Shown one piece after another: positions 47,535 to 55,585 of a stretch of 64,000 nucleotides of DNA. Below the pieces are notes generated by a model that ran no database searches, was not told where the DNA came from, and saw only the letters and a list, made by a program, of their open reading frames with translations. A program made the position numbers and the translations under genes. The first letter of the stretch is position 1. Every line of letters starts with the position of its first letter. The stretch spans positions 3,658,001-3,722,000 of the forward strand of contig NZ_CP114014.1 in assembly GCF_040581415.1 (NCBI RefSeq), given 5' to 3'. The stretch is from Paraconexibacter sp040581415 (GTDB taxonomy: Bacteria; Actinomycetota; Thermoleophilia; Solirubrobacterales; Solirubrobacteraceae).

Positions 47535-49001
47535 ATGGCGACTGCGGTCGTCGTCGGCAGCGGGCCCAACGGGCTCGCTGCCGGCCTCACCCTGGCCGCT
47601 GCCGGTGTGGAGGTCCGCATCCTGGAGATGGCGGACCGCCTCGGCGGCGGCACCCGCAGCAGCGAGCTGACGCTGCCGGGACTGATCCACGACGAGTGCT
47701 CCGCAGCGCACCCGCTAGCGCTGGACACGCCGTTCTCGCGGCAGTTCGACCTCACCGCGCACGGCCTGACCTGGCGCTGGCCCGAGGTGCAGTACTCCCA
47801 CCCGCTCGACGGCGGCGGCGGCGCCGCGGCGTGGCGGTCCGTCGAGGCGACGGCCGAGGCCCTTGGTGGGAAGGACGGCAAGCGCTGGCAGTCGATCTTC
47901 GGGACGCTGACGAACCGGTTCGACAAGATCGCGTCCGAGATCGTCCAGCCCGTCCTGCACGGCCCCACGCACCCGATCGCCATGGGCATCTTCGGCGCCT
48001 TCTCGGGGATGCCGGTCAGCGTGCTGGCGCGCGCATGGTCCACCGACGAGGGCAAGGCGCTGTTCGCCGGCGTCGCCGCCCACGCGTTCCGGCCGTTCGG
48101 CGCCCCGATGTCGTCCGCCGTCGGCGTGACGCTCGGCACCGCCGCCCATCGTTACGGCTGGCCGGTCGCCGAGGGCGGCTCGTCGGCCATCAGCGGCGCG
48201 ATGATCCGCCTGCTCGAGCAGCACGGGGCGAGCTTCGAGACCGGCGTGGAGGTGACGTCGCTCGACGAGGTGTCCGGCGCCGACATCGTGATGCTCGACG
48301 TCGCGCCGTCGGCGGCAGCGCGGATCGCGGGCGACAAGATGCCGCGCCGCGTCGCCCGCGCCTACAACAAGTACCGGCACGGGCCCGGCAGCTTCAAGGT
48401 CGAGTTCGCCGTCCAGGACGGCGTCCCGTGGACCCACGAGCCGACGCGCCTGGCCGGCACCGTGCACGTCGGCGGCGGCCTCGCCGAGATCGCGGCGGCC
48501 GAGAAGGCCACCTCCCGCGGCCAGATGCCCGACCACCCCTACGTGCTCGTCTGCCAGCAGTCGGTCGCCGACCCGACCCGGGCGAACGGCGATGTCCACC
48601 CGCTGTACGCCTACGCACACGTCCCGTCCGGCTTCACCGGCGACGCCACCGCGCAGATCGAGGCGCAGATCGAGCGTTTCGCCCCCGGCTTCCGCGACCG
48701 CATCCTGGGCCGACACGTGCGCAGCGCCGTCCAGATGGCGGAGCACAACGTCAACTACCTCGGGGGCGACGTGGTGACCGGCGCGAACGACCCGCGGCAG
48801 ATGGTCTTCCGGCCGCGGATGACGCTGTCGCCGTACTCGGCCGGGATCCCGGGCGTCTACATCTGCTCCGCCGCGACCCCGCCCGGAGCGGGCGCCCACG
48901 GGATGTGCGGGTACAACGCGGCCAACGCGGCGCTCAAGCACCTGGGTGTCGAGACGGCCGCATCCACCCGCGCCGAAGGCGAGCCGGTCCACGGCTGGTG
49001 A
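47535..49001 (+). CDS. Phytoene-desaturase-like FAD oxidoreductase
   Basis: 488 residues, ATG 47535, just 6 bp after the DUF3556 stop. The N-terminal FAD dinucleotide motif ATAVVVGSGPNGLAAGLTLAAAG and the LGGGTRSSELTLPGLIHDECSAAHP segment belong to the carotenoid/phytoene dehydrogenase superfamily. The C-terminal GMCGYNAANAALKHL is the family's FAD-closing segment. No crt or polyprenyl cluster is present, so carotenoid synthesis is not implied. It probably oxidises a lipid-like substrate together with the membrane partner. Confidence 0.85.
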   Translation: MATAVVVGSGPNGLAAGLTLAAAGVEVRILEMADRLGGGTRSSELTLPGLIHDECSAAHPLALDTPFSRQFDLTAHGLTWRWPEVQYSHPLDGGGGAAAWRSVEATAEALGGKDGKRWQSIFGTLTNRFDKIASEIVQPVLHGPTHPIAMGIFGAFSGMPVSVLARAWSTDEGKALFAGVAAHAFRPFGAPMSSAVGVTLGTAAHRYGWPVAEGGSSAISGAMIRLLEQHGASFETGVEVTSLDEVSGADIVMLDVAPSAAARIAGDKMPRRVARAYNKYRHGPGSFKVEFAVQDGVPWTHEPTRLAGTVHVGGGLAEIAAAEKATSRGQMPDHPYVLVCQQSVADPTRANGDVHPLYAYAHVPSGFTGDATAQIEAQIERFAPGFRDRILGRHVRSAVQMAEHNVNYLGGDVVTGANDPRQMVFRPRMTLSPYSAGIPGVYICSAATPPGAGAHGMCGYNAANAALKHLGVETAASTRAEGEPVHGW

Positions 49002-49090
49002 CCGCCACGGCTCTCCCATCGTCCCGGAGCGGTACGGTCAGCCCCGGACGCGCGACCGCCGGTCAGGGCGCGGTGGACGGGAGAGAGAGC

Positions 49091-50350
49091 TTGAGCCGGG
49101 ACGAGCAGGAGCTGCAGACGGTCGTCGACCGCCGCATCGCCGAGGTGGCCGCGACCATCTCGGCGGACGACCTCGGCCGGCTCATGGGCGCGCGACTGCA
49201 GTCGGCCATCCCAGAGCTGACCAGCACCACCGACGAGGACTTCCTCGCCGGCCTCGTCCGCAGCTGCACCAGCAACGTCGTCGAGATCCTGAACAACCTG
49301 CAGAGCGGCGCGCCGGCCGAGGCGTCCACCCCGCCCCCGGACGCGATCGCCTGGGCACACGAACTGGTCCACCGCGGCCTGCCCCTCGCGTCGCTGCTGC
49401 GGTCCTACCGGCTCGGGCACGGCCTCTTCCAGCAGACGTTCGAACGGGCCGCGTCGGCGATCGACCTCGACCCGGACATCCGCTGGCGCGTGCTGTCCGG
49501 CGCTGCGCAGCGGACCTTCGCGTACATCGACATCGTCTGCACGCAGCTCGTCGAGGACTACGAGGCCGAGCGCGGCCAGTGGCTGCGCGGCGCCGCGGCG
49601 GTGCAGGCCGAGCTCGTCCAGGCCATCGTGGCCGGCGCGCCGCTTGACCCGGACACCGTCGCCACCACGCTGCGCTACGACGTCACCGCGACGCAGCTGG
49701 CGTTCATCCTATGGCGTGATCTCGGCGGCGCCGTCCCGCACCAGTCCGTGCCGCTCGCGTCGGTCGCCAAGCAGCTGGCGGCCGAGCTCGGCGGAACCCA
49801 CTCGCTGATCCTCCCGGTCGGCGACCACGCCGCCTGGGTGTGGACGACCGGGCCGCAGCTGTCCGACCGGCTGCCGGCGCGGTCGGCCGCGCTCGGCGAT
49901 CGCGCCGGAGCCGCCATCGGCGGGATCCACCGCGGCCTGGAGGGCATGTGCCGCAGCCACCGCGAGGCACGGGCCGCGCGCCGCGTCGGCGACATCTTCG
50001 GCTACCGCCCCGGGACCCTCCTGCGCTTCCCCGCGGTCGCCCTCACCTCGCTGATCAGCGCCGACCCCGAGCAGGCAGCCGAGCTGGCCGTCACCGAGCT
50101 CGCCGGACTCGGCGCCGACAGCGACAGCGCACGGCGCCTGCGCGCGACGATCCAGGTGTACCTCGACGAGCGGCTCAGCCCGTCCCGCACCGCGCGCCGC
50201 CTCGGCATCCACCAGAACACGGTGACGTACCGCGTGAAGCGCGCAGAGGAGCTCATCGGGCACCCGCTCGACGACCGCCGGCTGGAGCTCGAGCTCGCCC
50301 TGCGGCTGTTCGACGGCCTCGACGGCCTGCGAGCGCAGACGACGGAGTGA
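49091..50350 (+). CDS. PucR-type transcriptional regulator (DUF3556 group)
   Basis: 419 residues from TTG 49091, preferred because GGGAG (49079-49083) is 7 nt upstream; GTG 49073 is an alternative. A TACGGT -10 lies near 49034. An N-terminal helical region, a central domain (FLRSYRLGHGLFQQTFERAASAIDLD), and the C-terminal CdaR/PucR HTH (LRATIQVYLDERLSPSRTARRLGIHQNTVTYRVKRAEELIGHPL) parallel the regulator at 29700. It is likely the local regulator of the DUF3556/FAD pair. Confidence 0.82.
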   Translation: MSRDEQELQTVVDRRIAEVAATISADDLGRLMGARLQSAIPELTSTTDEDFLAGLVRSCTSNVVEILNNLQSGAPAEASTPPPDAIAWAHELVHRGLPLASLLRSYRLGHGLFQQTFERAASAIDLDPDIRWRVLSGAAQRTFAYIDIVCTQLVEDYEAERGQWLRGAAAVQAELVQAIVAGAPLDPDTVATTLRYDVTATQLAFILWRDLGGAVPHQSVPLASVAKQLAAELGGTHSLILPVGDHAAWVWTTGPQLSDRLPARSAALGDRAGAAIGGIHRGLEGMCRSHREARAARRVGDIFGYRPGTLLRFPAVALTSLISADPEQAAELAVTELAGLGADSDSARRLRATIQVYLDERLSPSRTARRLGIHQNTVTYRVKRAEELIGHPLDDRRLELELALRLFDGLDGLRAQTTE

Positions 50351-50380
50351 CGCCGGCAGGCAGGTACGATCGCCTTCACG

Positions 50381-51100
50381 ATGAAGGGGATGAAGACCGC
50401 CACGAACTCCGACGGGTACGCGACGCTCGTCGGCGCGACCGCGGACCCGGTCGTGCTGACGGTCATCGGCGAGCAGCTGTTCGTGCTCCTCGTCCCGCGC
50501 GTGTCCGAGCCGTACGCCGGGATGCACGGCCTGCCCGGCGGGTTCGTGGACTTCGACCAGGCGGGCGGGCACGCCGAGCATCCGCGCCAGGCCGCACTGC
50601 GCAAGCTCGCCGAGAAGACGGGCCTGTCCGAGCCCTACGTCGAGGAGATCGGCGTCTTCGCCGCGCCCGGCCGCGACCCGCGCGGCCTGCTGTGGTCGGT
50701 GGCCTACCTCGCGCTCGTCCCCGCCAGCGAGCTTCCCGACGACTCGGACGCCGCGTGGCACCCCGTCGACGACCTGCCGCCGCTGGCGTTCGACCACGCG
50801 GACATCATCGCGGCCGGGCTCGAGCTCGCCCGCGGCAAGCTCTGGCTCAGCAACATCGCGGTCGGCCTGCTGCCGGCGGAGTTCACGTTCACCGAGGCCC
50901 GGCGCGTCTTCACGGCGATCAGCGGGATCACCCCGAACCCGCGCAACTTCGGCCGCGACCTGAACCTGACGGGCCTCGTCGAGCCGGGCGACGGTCCGCC
51001 GCGCCGGTCGGGTCCCGGCCCCGGGGCGAACGCGTCGGTCTGGCGCTTCCGCGAACGGACGCCGGCCTGGGGCCGCGCGTACACGAAGCGGATGTCGTGA
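50381..51100 (+). CDS. nrtR: NrtR-type NAD-salvage repressor (Nudix fold plus wHTH)
   Basis: 239 residues, ATG 50381. The N-terminal Nudix-like domain has a broken catalytic box (GFVDFDQAGG..LRKLAEKTGL, with the REXXEE glutamates replaced by RK/EK), so it is a ligand sensor for ADP-ribose rather than an enzyme. The C-terminal winged HTH (FTEARRVFTAISGITPNPRNFGRDL) is typical of NrtR. It sits upstream of pncB-pncA-Nudix-nadE with two palindromes (51116-51128 and 51164-51184) between it and pncB. It should repress the operon until ADP-ribose binds. Confidence 0.92.
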   Translation: MKGMKTATNSDGYATLVGATADPVVLTVIGEQLFVLLVPRVSEPYAGMHGLPGGFVDFDQAGGHAEHPRQAALRKLAEKTGLSEPYVEEIGVFAAPGRDPRGLLWSVAYLALVPASELPDDSDAAWHPVDDLPPLAFDHADIIAAGLELARGKLWLSNIAVGLLPAEFTFTEARRVFTAISGITPNPRNFGRDLNLTGLVEPGDGPPRRSGPGPGANASVWRFRERTPAWGRAYTKRMS

Positions 51101-51115
51101 GTGACGGAGTATTAC

Positions 51116-51128
51116 CTTCAACTTGAAG
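51116..51128 (+). promoter_or_regulatory. NrtR-type operator 1
   Basis: CTTCAACTTGAAG, within a wider imperfect palindrome from 51109 to 51137 flanked by AGTA/TACT-like ends. It lies 16 bp after the nrtR stop and shares its TTCAACTTGAA core with operator 2. Confidence 0.85.
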
Positions 51129-51163
51129 TTATTACTCCGGCGTGCCATCATGGCGGTACGCAA

Positions 51164-51184
51164 TTCCCTTCAACTTGAAGGGAA
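51164..51184 (+). promoter_or_regulatory. NrtR-type operator 2
   Basis: A perfect 21-bp inverted repeat, core CCCTTCAACTTGAAGGG (51166-51182). It ends about 20 bp before the pncB ATG 51204 and lies 52 bp centre to centre from operator 1, so two NrtR dimers can bind on the pncB promoter. Confidence 0.85.
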
Positions 51185-51203
51185 ACGGAAAAGGACACCA
51201 GCG

Positions 51204-52589
51204 ATGACCCTTCCCCTCCCCCACCAGCCGCTCGCCGACATCCTCGACGAGGACCGTTACTGCCTCCGGATGGCCCAGGCGCACCTCGCCGACGGCCGCA
51301 CCCACGAGAGCACCGTCGAGCTCTTCCTGCGCAAGCCGCCCGCCCAGCGCGGTTACCTGGTCGCCGCCGGCCTCGACGAGGCGCTCAAGGTGCTGCAGGA
51401 CGGCGCCGTGCCCGCCGAGGCGCTGGCGTGGCTTCAGGCCGAGCAGCACCCGTCGGGCCGCCGCGTCTACACCGACGAGTTCCTGCGGTGGCTCGGCGCC
51501 TTCCGCTTCACGGGCGACGTCGACGCCGTGCCCGAGGGGACCATCGTCCCGGCTGGAGTCCCGCTGCTGCGCCTGCGCGGCCCGCTTCCCGAGGTGACGC
51601 TCGTCGAGACGGTGATGCTGTCGATCCTGAACCAGCAGGTCGGCGCGGCGACCAAGGCCGCGCGGATCGTCCAGGCCGCGGGCGACCTCCCGGCGTGGGA
51701 GTTCGGCGCCCGCCGGGCCCACGGCCCGCAGGCGGGGCTCCTGACCGCCCGCGCCGCCTGGATCGCCGGGTTCGCCGGCACGTCGCTGGAGCGCGCCGGA
51801 TACCGCTACGGGATCCCGGTCACGGGCACCACCGCCCACGCCTGGATCCTTGAGTTCGGCGGACCGGAGGGCGAGCTCGAGGCCTTCCGCGTCTGGCTGC
51901 GTGACAACCCCGAGGGCTCGGTCCTGCTGATCGACACGTTCGACGTCGCCGAGGGCGCCCGCAACGCCGCCCGCGCCGCCCGCGACACCGGCGTCCCGCT
52001 GCTGGGCGTGCGGATCGACCGTGACCCGCTCGGCCCGCTGGCGGCCGAGGTCCGCGCGATCCTGGACGCCGAGGGCCTGCCGAACGCCCGGATCTTCGTC
52101 TCGGGCGACCTCGACGAGCACCGCATCACCGCGCTGCGCGACTTCACCGGCGCCGTCGACGTGCTCTGCATCGGGACCAAGCTCGCGGTCGTGGAGGACG
52201 CGCCCTCGACCGGCGCCGTCTACAAGACCGTCGAGCGCCATGCCCCGGACGGCCCGCGATACGTCGCCAAGCGCCAGGCGGGCAAGCCGTCGGTCCCGGG
52301 CGCCCACCAAGCGTGGCGAGGCCCGGACGGCGACGTCCTCTGCCTCGTCGAGGAGACCTGGCCGCGGACCGCCGGCATGCGCGCGCTGCTCGAGCCCGCG
52401 CTGCGCCGCGGCGAGCGCGTCGGCATCGGCACCGAGCCGCTGCAGGCCGCCCGCGACCGCTGCGCCACCGAGCTCGCGACGCTGCCGCCCGCCGCCGGGC
52501 GGCTCGTCGACCCCGAGCCCCTCCCGCTGGCCCACAGCGAGGTCCTGGTCCGGCTGACCGCCGAGGTCCGCGGGACCACCCTCGCCTGA
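51204..52589 (+). CDS. pncB: Nicotinate phosphoribosyltransferase
   Basis: 461 residues from ATG 51204 with AAAAGGA upstream; the open frame through the operators is not coding. LADILDEDRYCLRMAQAHLADG, EFGARRAHGPQAGL (active-site His/Arg region), GTTAHAWILEFGG, LLIDTFDV and VGVRIDRDPLGPL, and PSTGAVYKTVER are typical of the PncB family. It makes nicotinate mononucleotide from nicotinate, PRPP and ATP, the rate-limiting step of the Preiss-Handler pathway. It is first in the NrtR-regulated salvage operon; nadE and pncA follow. Confidence 0.95.
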   Translation: MTLPLPHQPLADILDEDRYCLRMAQAHLADGRTHESTVELFLRKPPAQRGYLVAAGLDEALKVLQDGAVPAEALAWLQAEQHPSGRRVYTDEFLRWLGAFRFTGDVDAVPEGTIVPAGVPLLRLRGPLPEVTLVETVMLSILNQQVGAATKAARIVQAAGDLPAWEFGARRAHGPQAGLLTARAAWIAGFAGTSLERAGYRYGIPVTGTTAHAWILEFGGPEGELEAFRVWLRDNPEGSVLLIDTFDVAEGARNAARAARDTGVPLLGVRIDRDPLGPLAAEVRAILDAEGLPNARIFVSGDLDEHRITALRDFTGAVDVLCIGTKLAVVEDAPSTGAVYKTVERHAPDGPRYVAKRQAGKPSVPGAHQAWRGPDGDVLCLVEETWPRTAGMRALLEPALRRGERVGIGTEPLQAARDRCATELATLPPAAGRLVDPEPLPLAHSEVLVRLTAEVRGTTLA

Positions 52590-52623
52590 CCCGACCTGAC
52601 ACCAAGCGACCAAGGAGCCGGCC

Positions 52624-53265
52624 ATGCCCATCCAACCCGCCACCACCGCGCTCGCCATCGTCGACGCGCAGAACGGCTTCCTCGATGGCCCGCACGGCGA
52701 GCTGCCCGCCCCCGGCGGCCTCGCGGCGATCCCGCGCATCGTCGGGCTGGCCGAGCACCTGATCCGGCGCGAGCGCGACGCCGGCCGCGGGCTCGTGGTC
52801 GCCGCATGCGGGGACGAGCACCGCGAGGACTGTCCCGAGTTCACGGGACCGGACGCGCCGTGGCCACGGCACTGCGTCGCCGGGACGGTGGGCGCGGAGC
52901 TCGAGGAGCGCATCGCGCCGCTGGTCACGGAGGACGCCGGCGGGCGCTGGTTCTTCGGCAAGGGCCGCACGAACGACGACATCGAGTACTCGATGACGCG
53001 CGGGCACGACGACGCCGGCCGCGGGATCGTCGACCGCGCGCGTGCGGCCGGCATCACGGCGTTCGTCGTGACCGGCTACGTGACGAACGTCTGCGTCCTG
53101 GCCACGGTCCTGGACCTGCGGGCCGCCGGCTTCGAGGTCCTCGTGTACACGCCGGGGGTCGTCGGCATCCCGGGCGGGGACGGACTGCCGACCCCGGACG
53201 AGGCGATCGCGCAGATGGCCGCCGCCGGTGCGGACATCGCCGACTCGGTGGCGGCGGTCGCATGA
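52624..53265 (+). CDS. pncA: Nicotinamidase-type cysteine hydrolase
   Basis: 213 residues, ATG 52624 with AGGAG nearby. Catalytic triad Asp14 (IVDAQNGFLDG), Lys113 (FGKGRTN) and Cys157 (VTNVCVLA) of the isochorismatase fold, and the nicotinamidase segment WPRHCVAGTVGAEL (80-93). Metal ligands near GDEHRED (His66). The product is nicotinate, which the upstream pncB uses, so nicotinamidase is the best call. It overlaps the Nudix gene by ATGA (53262-53265). Confidence 0.92.
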   Translation: MPIQPATTALAIVDAQNGFLDGPHGELPAPGGLAAIPRIVGLAEHLIRRERDAGRGLVVAACGDEHREDCPEFTGPDAPWPRHCVAGTVGAELEERIAPLVTEDAGGRWFFGKGRTNDDIEYSMTRGHDDAGRGIVDRARAAGITAFVVTGYVTNVCVLATVLDLRAAGFEVLVYTPGVVGIPGGDGLPTPDEAIAQMAAAGADIADSVAAVA

Positions 53266-53714
53266 CGTTCTCCTATCCCCACCCCCGGCCGGCCATGACC
53301 GTGGACCTCGTCGTCCGCCACGCCGGTCGCGTCCTGCTGATCCAGCGCGGCGGCGAGCCGTTCGCCGGCGCGTGGGCGTTCCCCGGCGGCTTCGTCGACG
53401 GCGACCGCTCCGGCGACGCCGCGAAGGAGACCGTCGAGGCGGCCGCCGTGCGCGAGCTGCTCGAGGAGACGCGCGTGACCGTCGCGGAAGACGACCTGCA
53501 CCTCATCGGCGTCTTCAGCGCGCCCGGCCGCGATCCGCGCGGCTGGACGATCAGCGCCGCGTTCGCGGTCGAGCTGCACGAGGCGCCCTCGCCGCAGGCC
53601 AGCGACGACGCCCGCGCCGCCGAGCTGTTCGCCACGGACGCCGTCCCGGACCTCGCCTTCGACCACGCGGAGATCCTCGCGCGCGGCCTGGCCCTTCTGG
53701 ATCGGCTGCCATGA
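53262..53714 (+). CDS. Nudix hydrolase of the NAD-salvage operon
   Basis: 150 residues from ATG 53262 (ATGA with pncA). The box GGFVDGDRSGDAAKE..AVRELLEETRV keeps the REXXEE residues needed for catalysis, although the spacing to the first Glu departs slightly from the consensus. VFSAPGRDPRGWTISAAF is shared with the Nudix-like domain of the NrtR protein, so ADP-ribose or a related dinucleotide is the likely substrate. It may feed salvage by cleaving ADP-ribose and could relieve the NrtR signal. It overlaps nadE by ATGA. Confidence 0.88.
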   Translation: MTFSYPHPRPAMTVDLVVRHAGRVLLIQRGGEPFAGAWAFPGGFVDGDRSGDAAKETVEAAAVRELLEETRVTVAEDDLHLIGVFSAPGRDPRGWTISAAFAVELHEAPSPQASDDARAAELFATDAVPDLAFDHAEILARGLALLDRLP

Positions 53715-55531
53715 CCGCAGACGAGACCGCACACCCCGTCCCGCGCGACCTGCCCCGCCGCGCGCCCGCCGCCGATCCGCTGCTGCGGGTCGCGCTCGCG
53801 CAGCAGAACGCGGTCGTCGGGGACCCGGCCGCGAACGCCGCCGGCCTCGCGATGCTGATCCAGCGTGCCCAGGCCGCGGGCGCGCAGCTCGTCGTCGCGC
53901 CCGAGCTGGCCATCTCCGGCTACCCGCCGGAGGACCTGCTCCTGCACCATGACTTCGTGCGCGCCTGCCAGGACGAGTGCGCGCGCCTCGCCGCCGCGTA
54001 CTCGAAGGGGATCGTGGCCATCGTCGGCTGCCCCTGGCACGACGCCCGCGACCGACTCGTGAACGCTGCCGTCGTCATGGCCGACGGCGCGATCCAGGGC
54101 GTGGTCGCCAAGACCCATCTGCCGAACTACGGCGTCTTCGACGAGCGGCGCTACTTCGCGGCCGGCGACGGCGGCGGGCTGCTGCGCCTCGGCCCCTGGA
54201 AAGTCGGCATCACGATCTGCGAGGACCTCTGGGTCCCGGCCGGCCCGGTCGCCGACTGCGCGCGGGGCGGCGCGCAGCTCGTGGTCAACCTGTCCGCGTC
54301 GCCGTACCACCACGGCAAGCTCGACGTCCGGGAGCGGCTCGTCGGCCAGCGCGCGGCGGACAGCGGCTGCGCGATCGCGTACACCGGCCTGGTCGGCGGC
54401 CAGGACGAGCTGGTCTTCGACGGGGGCTCGCTCGCGGTCGACCACCTCGGCGGGCTGATCGCCCGTGGCGATCACTGCGCCGAGGACCTCGTCGTCGTCG
54501 ACTTCGACCTCGGTGCCGCGCGGGCCGCGCGGCACGTCGACATCCGCCTGCGCGACCTGCCCGCCGCGACGATCCCGACCGTGGCCACCCTCGAGCTGCA
54601 AGCGGTCGAGCGCGTGGGTCCGCCGGCGCCGCTGCGTCCCCGGCCGGATCGCCTCGAGGAGGTCTGGGGCGCGCTGCGGCTCGGGCTGCGCGACTACCTG
54701 CACAAGCAGGGCTTCGAGCGAGTGGTCCTGGGCATGTCGGGCGGCGTCGACTCCGCGCTGGTCGCCGATCTGGCCTGCGACGCGCTCGGCGCGGGCAACG
54801 TGCAGTGCATCGTCATGCCCGGCCCACACAGCAGCACGGCGACCCAGGACGACGCCCGGGCGCTGACGGAGGCGCTGGGCGCCCTGTGCGCGACGATCCC
54901 GATCGCACCGGTCTACGAGGCCGCGACGGACGCACTGGCCGGGGCCGGGCTGTTCGACACCGGTGTCTTCGACGTCGCGAACGAGAACACGCAGAGCCGC
55001 GCGCGGATGATCGTCCTGATGGCCTATAGCAACCGCCACGGCGCGATGCTGCTGTCGACCGGCAACAAGTCGGAGATGAGCACGGGCTACGCGACCTACG
55101 CCGGGGACATGACCGGCGGCTTCAACCCGCTGAAGGACGTCCCCAAGCTGCTGTGCTTCGACCTCGCGCACTGGCGCGCCGGCCTGGTCGACGGCCCGGG
55201 CGGGGCGGTCTACGAGCGGATCGCCACCCGGCCGCCCTCCGCCGAGCTGCGGCCCGACCAGCGCGACGACCAGTCGCTGCCGCCCTACGAGCGGCTGGAC
55301 CCGATCCTGCGGGCGCTCGTCGAGGAGCGCCGCGGCGTCCGGGAGACCGTCGCGCTCGGCCACGACCCGCGGGAGGTCGCGCTCGCCGCCCGCCTGATCC
55401 GCGGCGCCGAGTTCAAGCGGCGGCAGGCGCCGACCGGGGTCAAGATCACGCCGGTCGCGTTCGGGCGGGACAGGCGCATGCCGATCGCGAACCGCTGGCT
55501 GCCGCCGGTCGATCCGCTGCCGGAGGAGTGA
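53711..55531 (+). CDS. nadE: Glutamine-dependent NAD synthetase
   Basis: 606 residues from ATG 53711 (ATGA with the Nudix gene). N-terminal nitrilase-type glutaminase with Glu65 (VVAPELAISGYPPED), Lys134 (VAKTHLPNYGVF) and Cys170 (GITICEDLW). The C-terminal ATP-pyrophosphatase NAD synthetase domain has SGGVDSA near residues 343-349 and LLSTGNKSEMSTGYATYAGD. It converts deamido-NAD with glutamine and ATP to NAD in the cytoplasm. It ends the salvage operon, making the pathway from nicotinamide to NAD nearly complete except NadD. Confidence 0.97.
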   Translation: MTADETAHPVPRDLPRRAPAADPLLRVALAQQNAVVGDPAANAAGLAMLIQRAQAAGAQLVVAPELAISGYPPEDLLLHHDFVRACQDECARLAAAYSKGIVAIVGCPWHDARDRLVNAAVVMADGAIQGVVAKTHLPNYGVFDERRYFAAGDGGGLLRLGPWKVGITICEDLWVPAGPVADCARGGAQLVVNLSASPYHHGKLDVRERLVGQRAADSGCAIAYTGLVGGQDELVFDGGSLAVDHLGGLIARGDHCAEDLVVVDFDLGAARAARHVDIRLRDLPAATIPTVATLELQAVERVGPPAPLRPRPDRLEEVWGALRLGLRDYLHKQGFERVVLGMSGGVDSALVADLACDALGAGNVQCIVMPGPHSSTATQDDARALTEALGALCATIPIAPVYEAATDALAGAGLFDTGVFDVANENTQSRARMIVLMAYSNRHGAMLLSTGNKSEMSTGYATYAGDMTGGFNPLKDVPKLLCFDLAHWRAGLVDGPGGAVYERIATRPPSAELRPDQRDDQSLPPYERLDPILRALVEERRGVRETVALGHDPREVALAARLIRGAEFKRRQAPTGVKITPVAFGRDRRMPIANRWLPPVDPLPEE

Positions 55532-55585
55532 CCGCCGCGAGCCCGTCCGCCGATCCGGCACGGGCCGGCGCGTTACGGTCAGTGG

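Noticed and set aside
45543..47711. A 722-residue minus-strand frame
   Set aside because: It is antisense to the DUF3556 membrane protein; the content (Arg, Asp, His, Gly repeats) is typical of GC-rich shadow frames.
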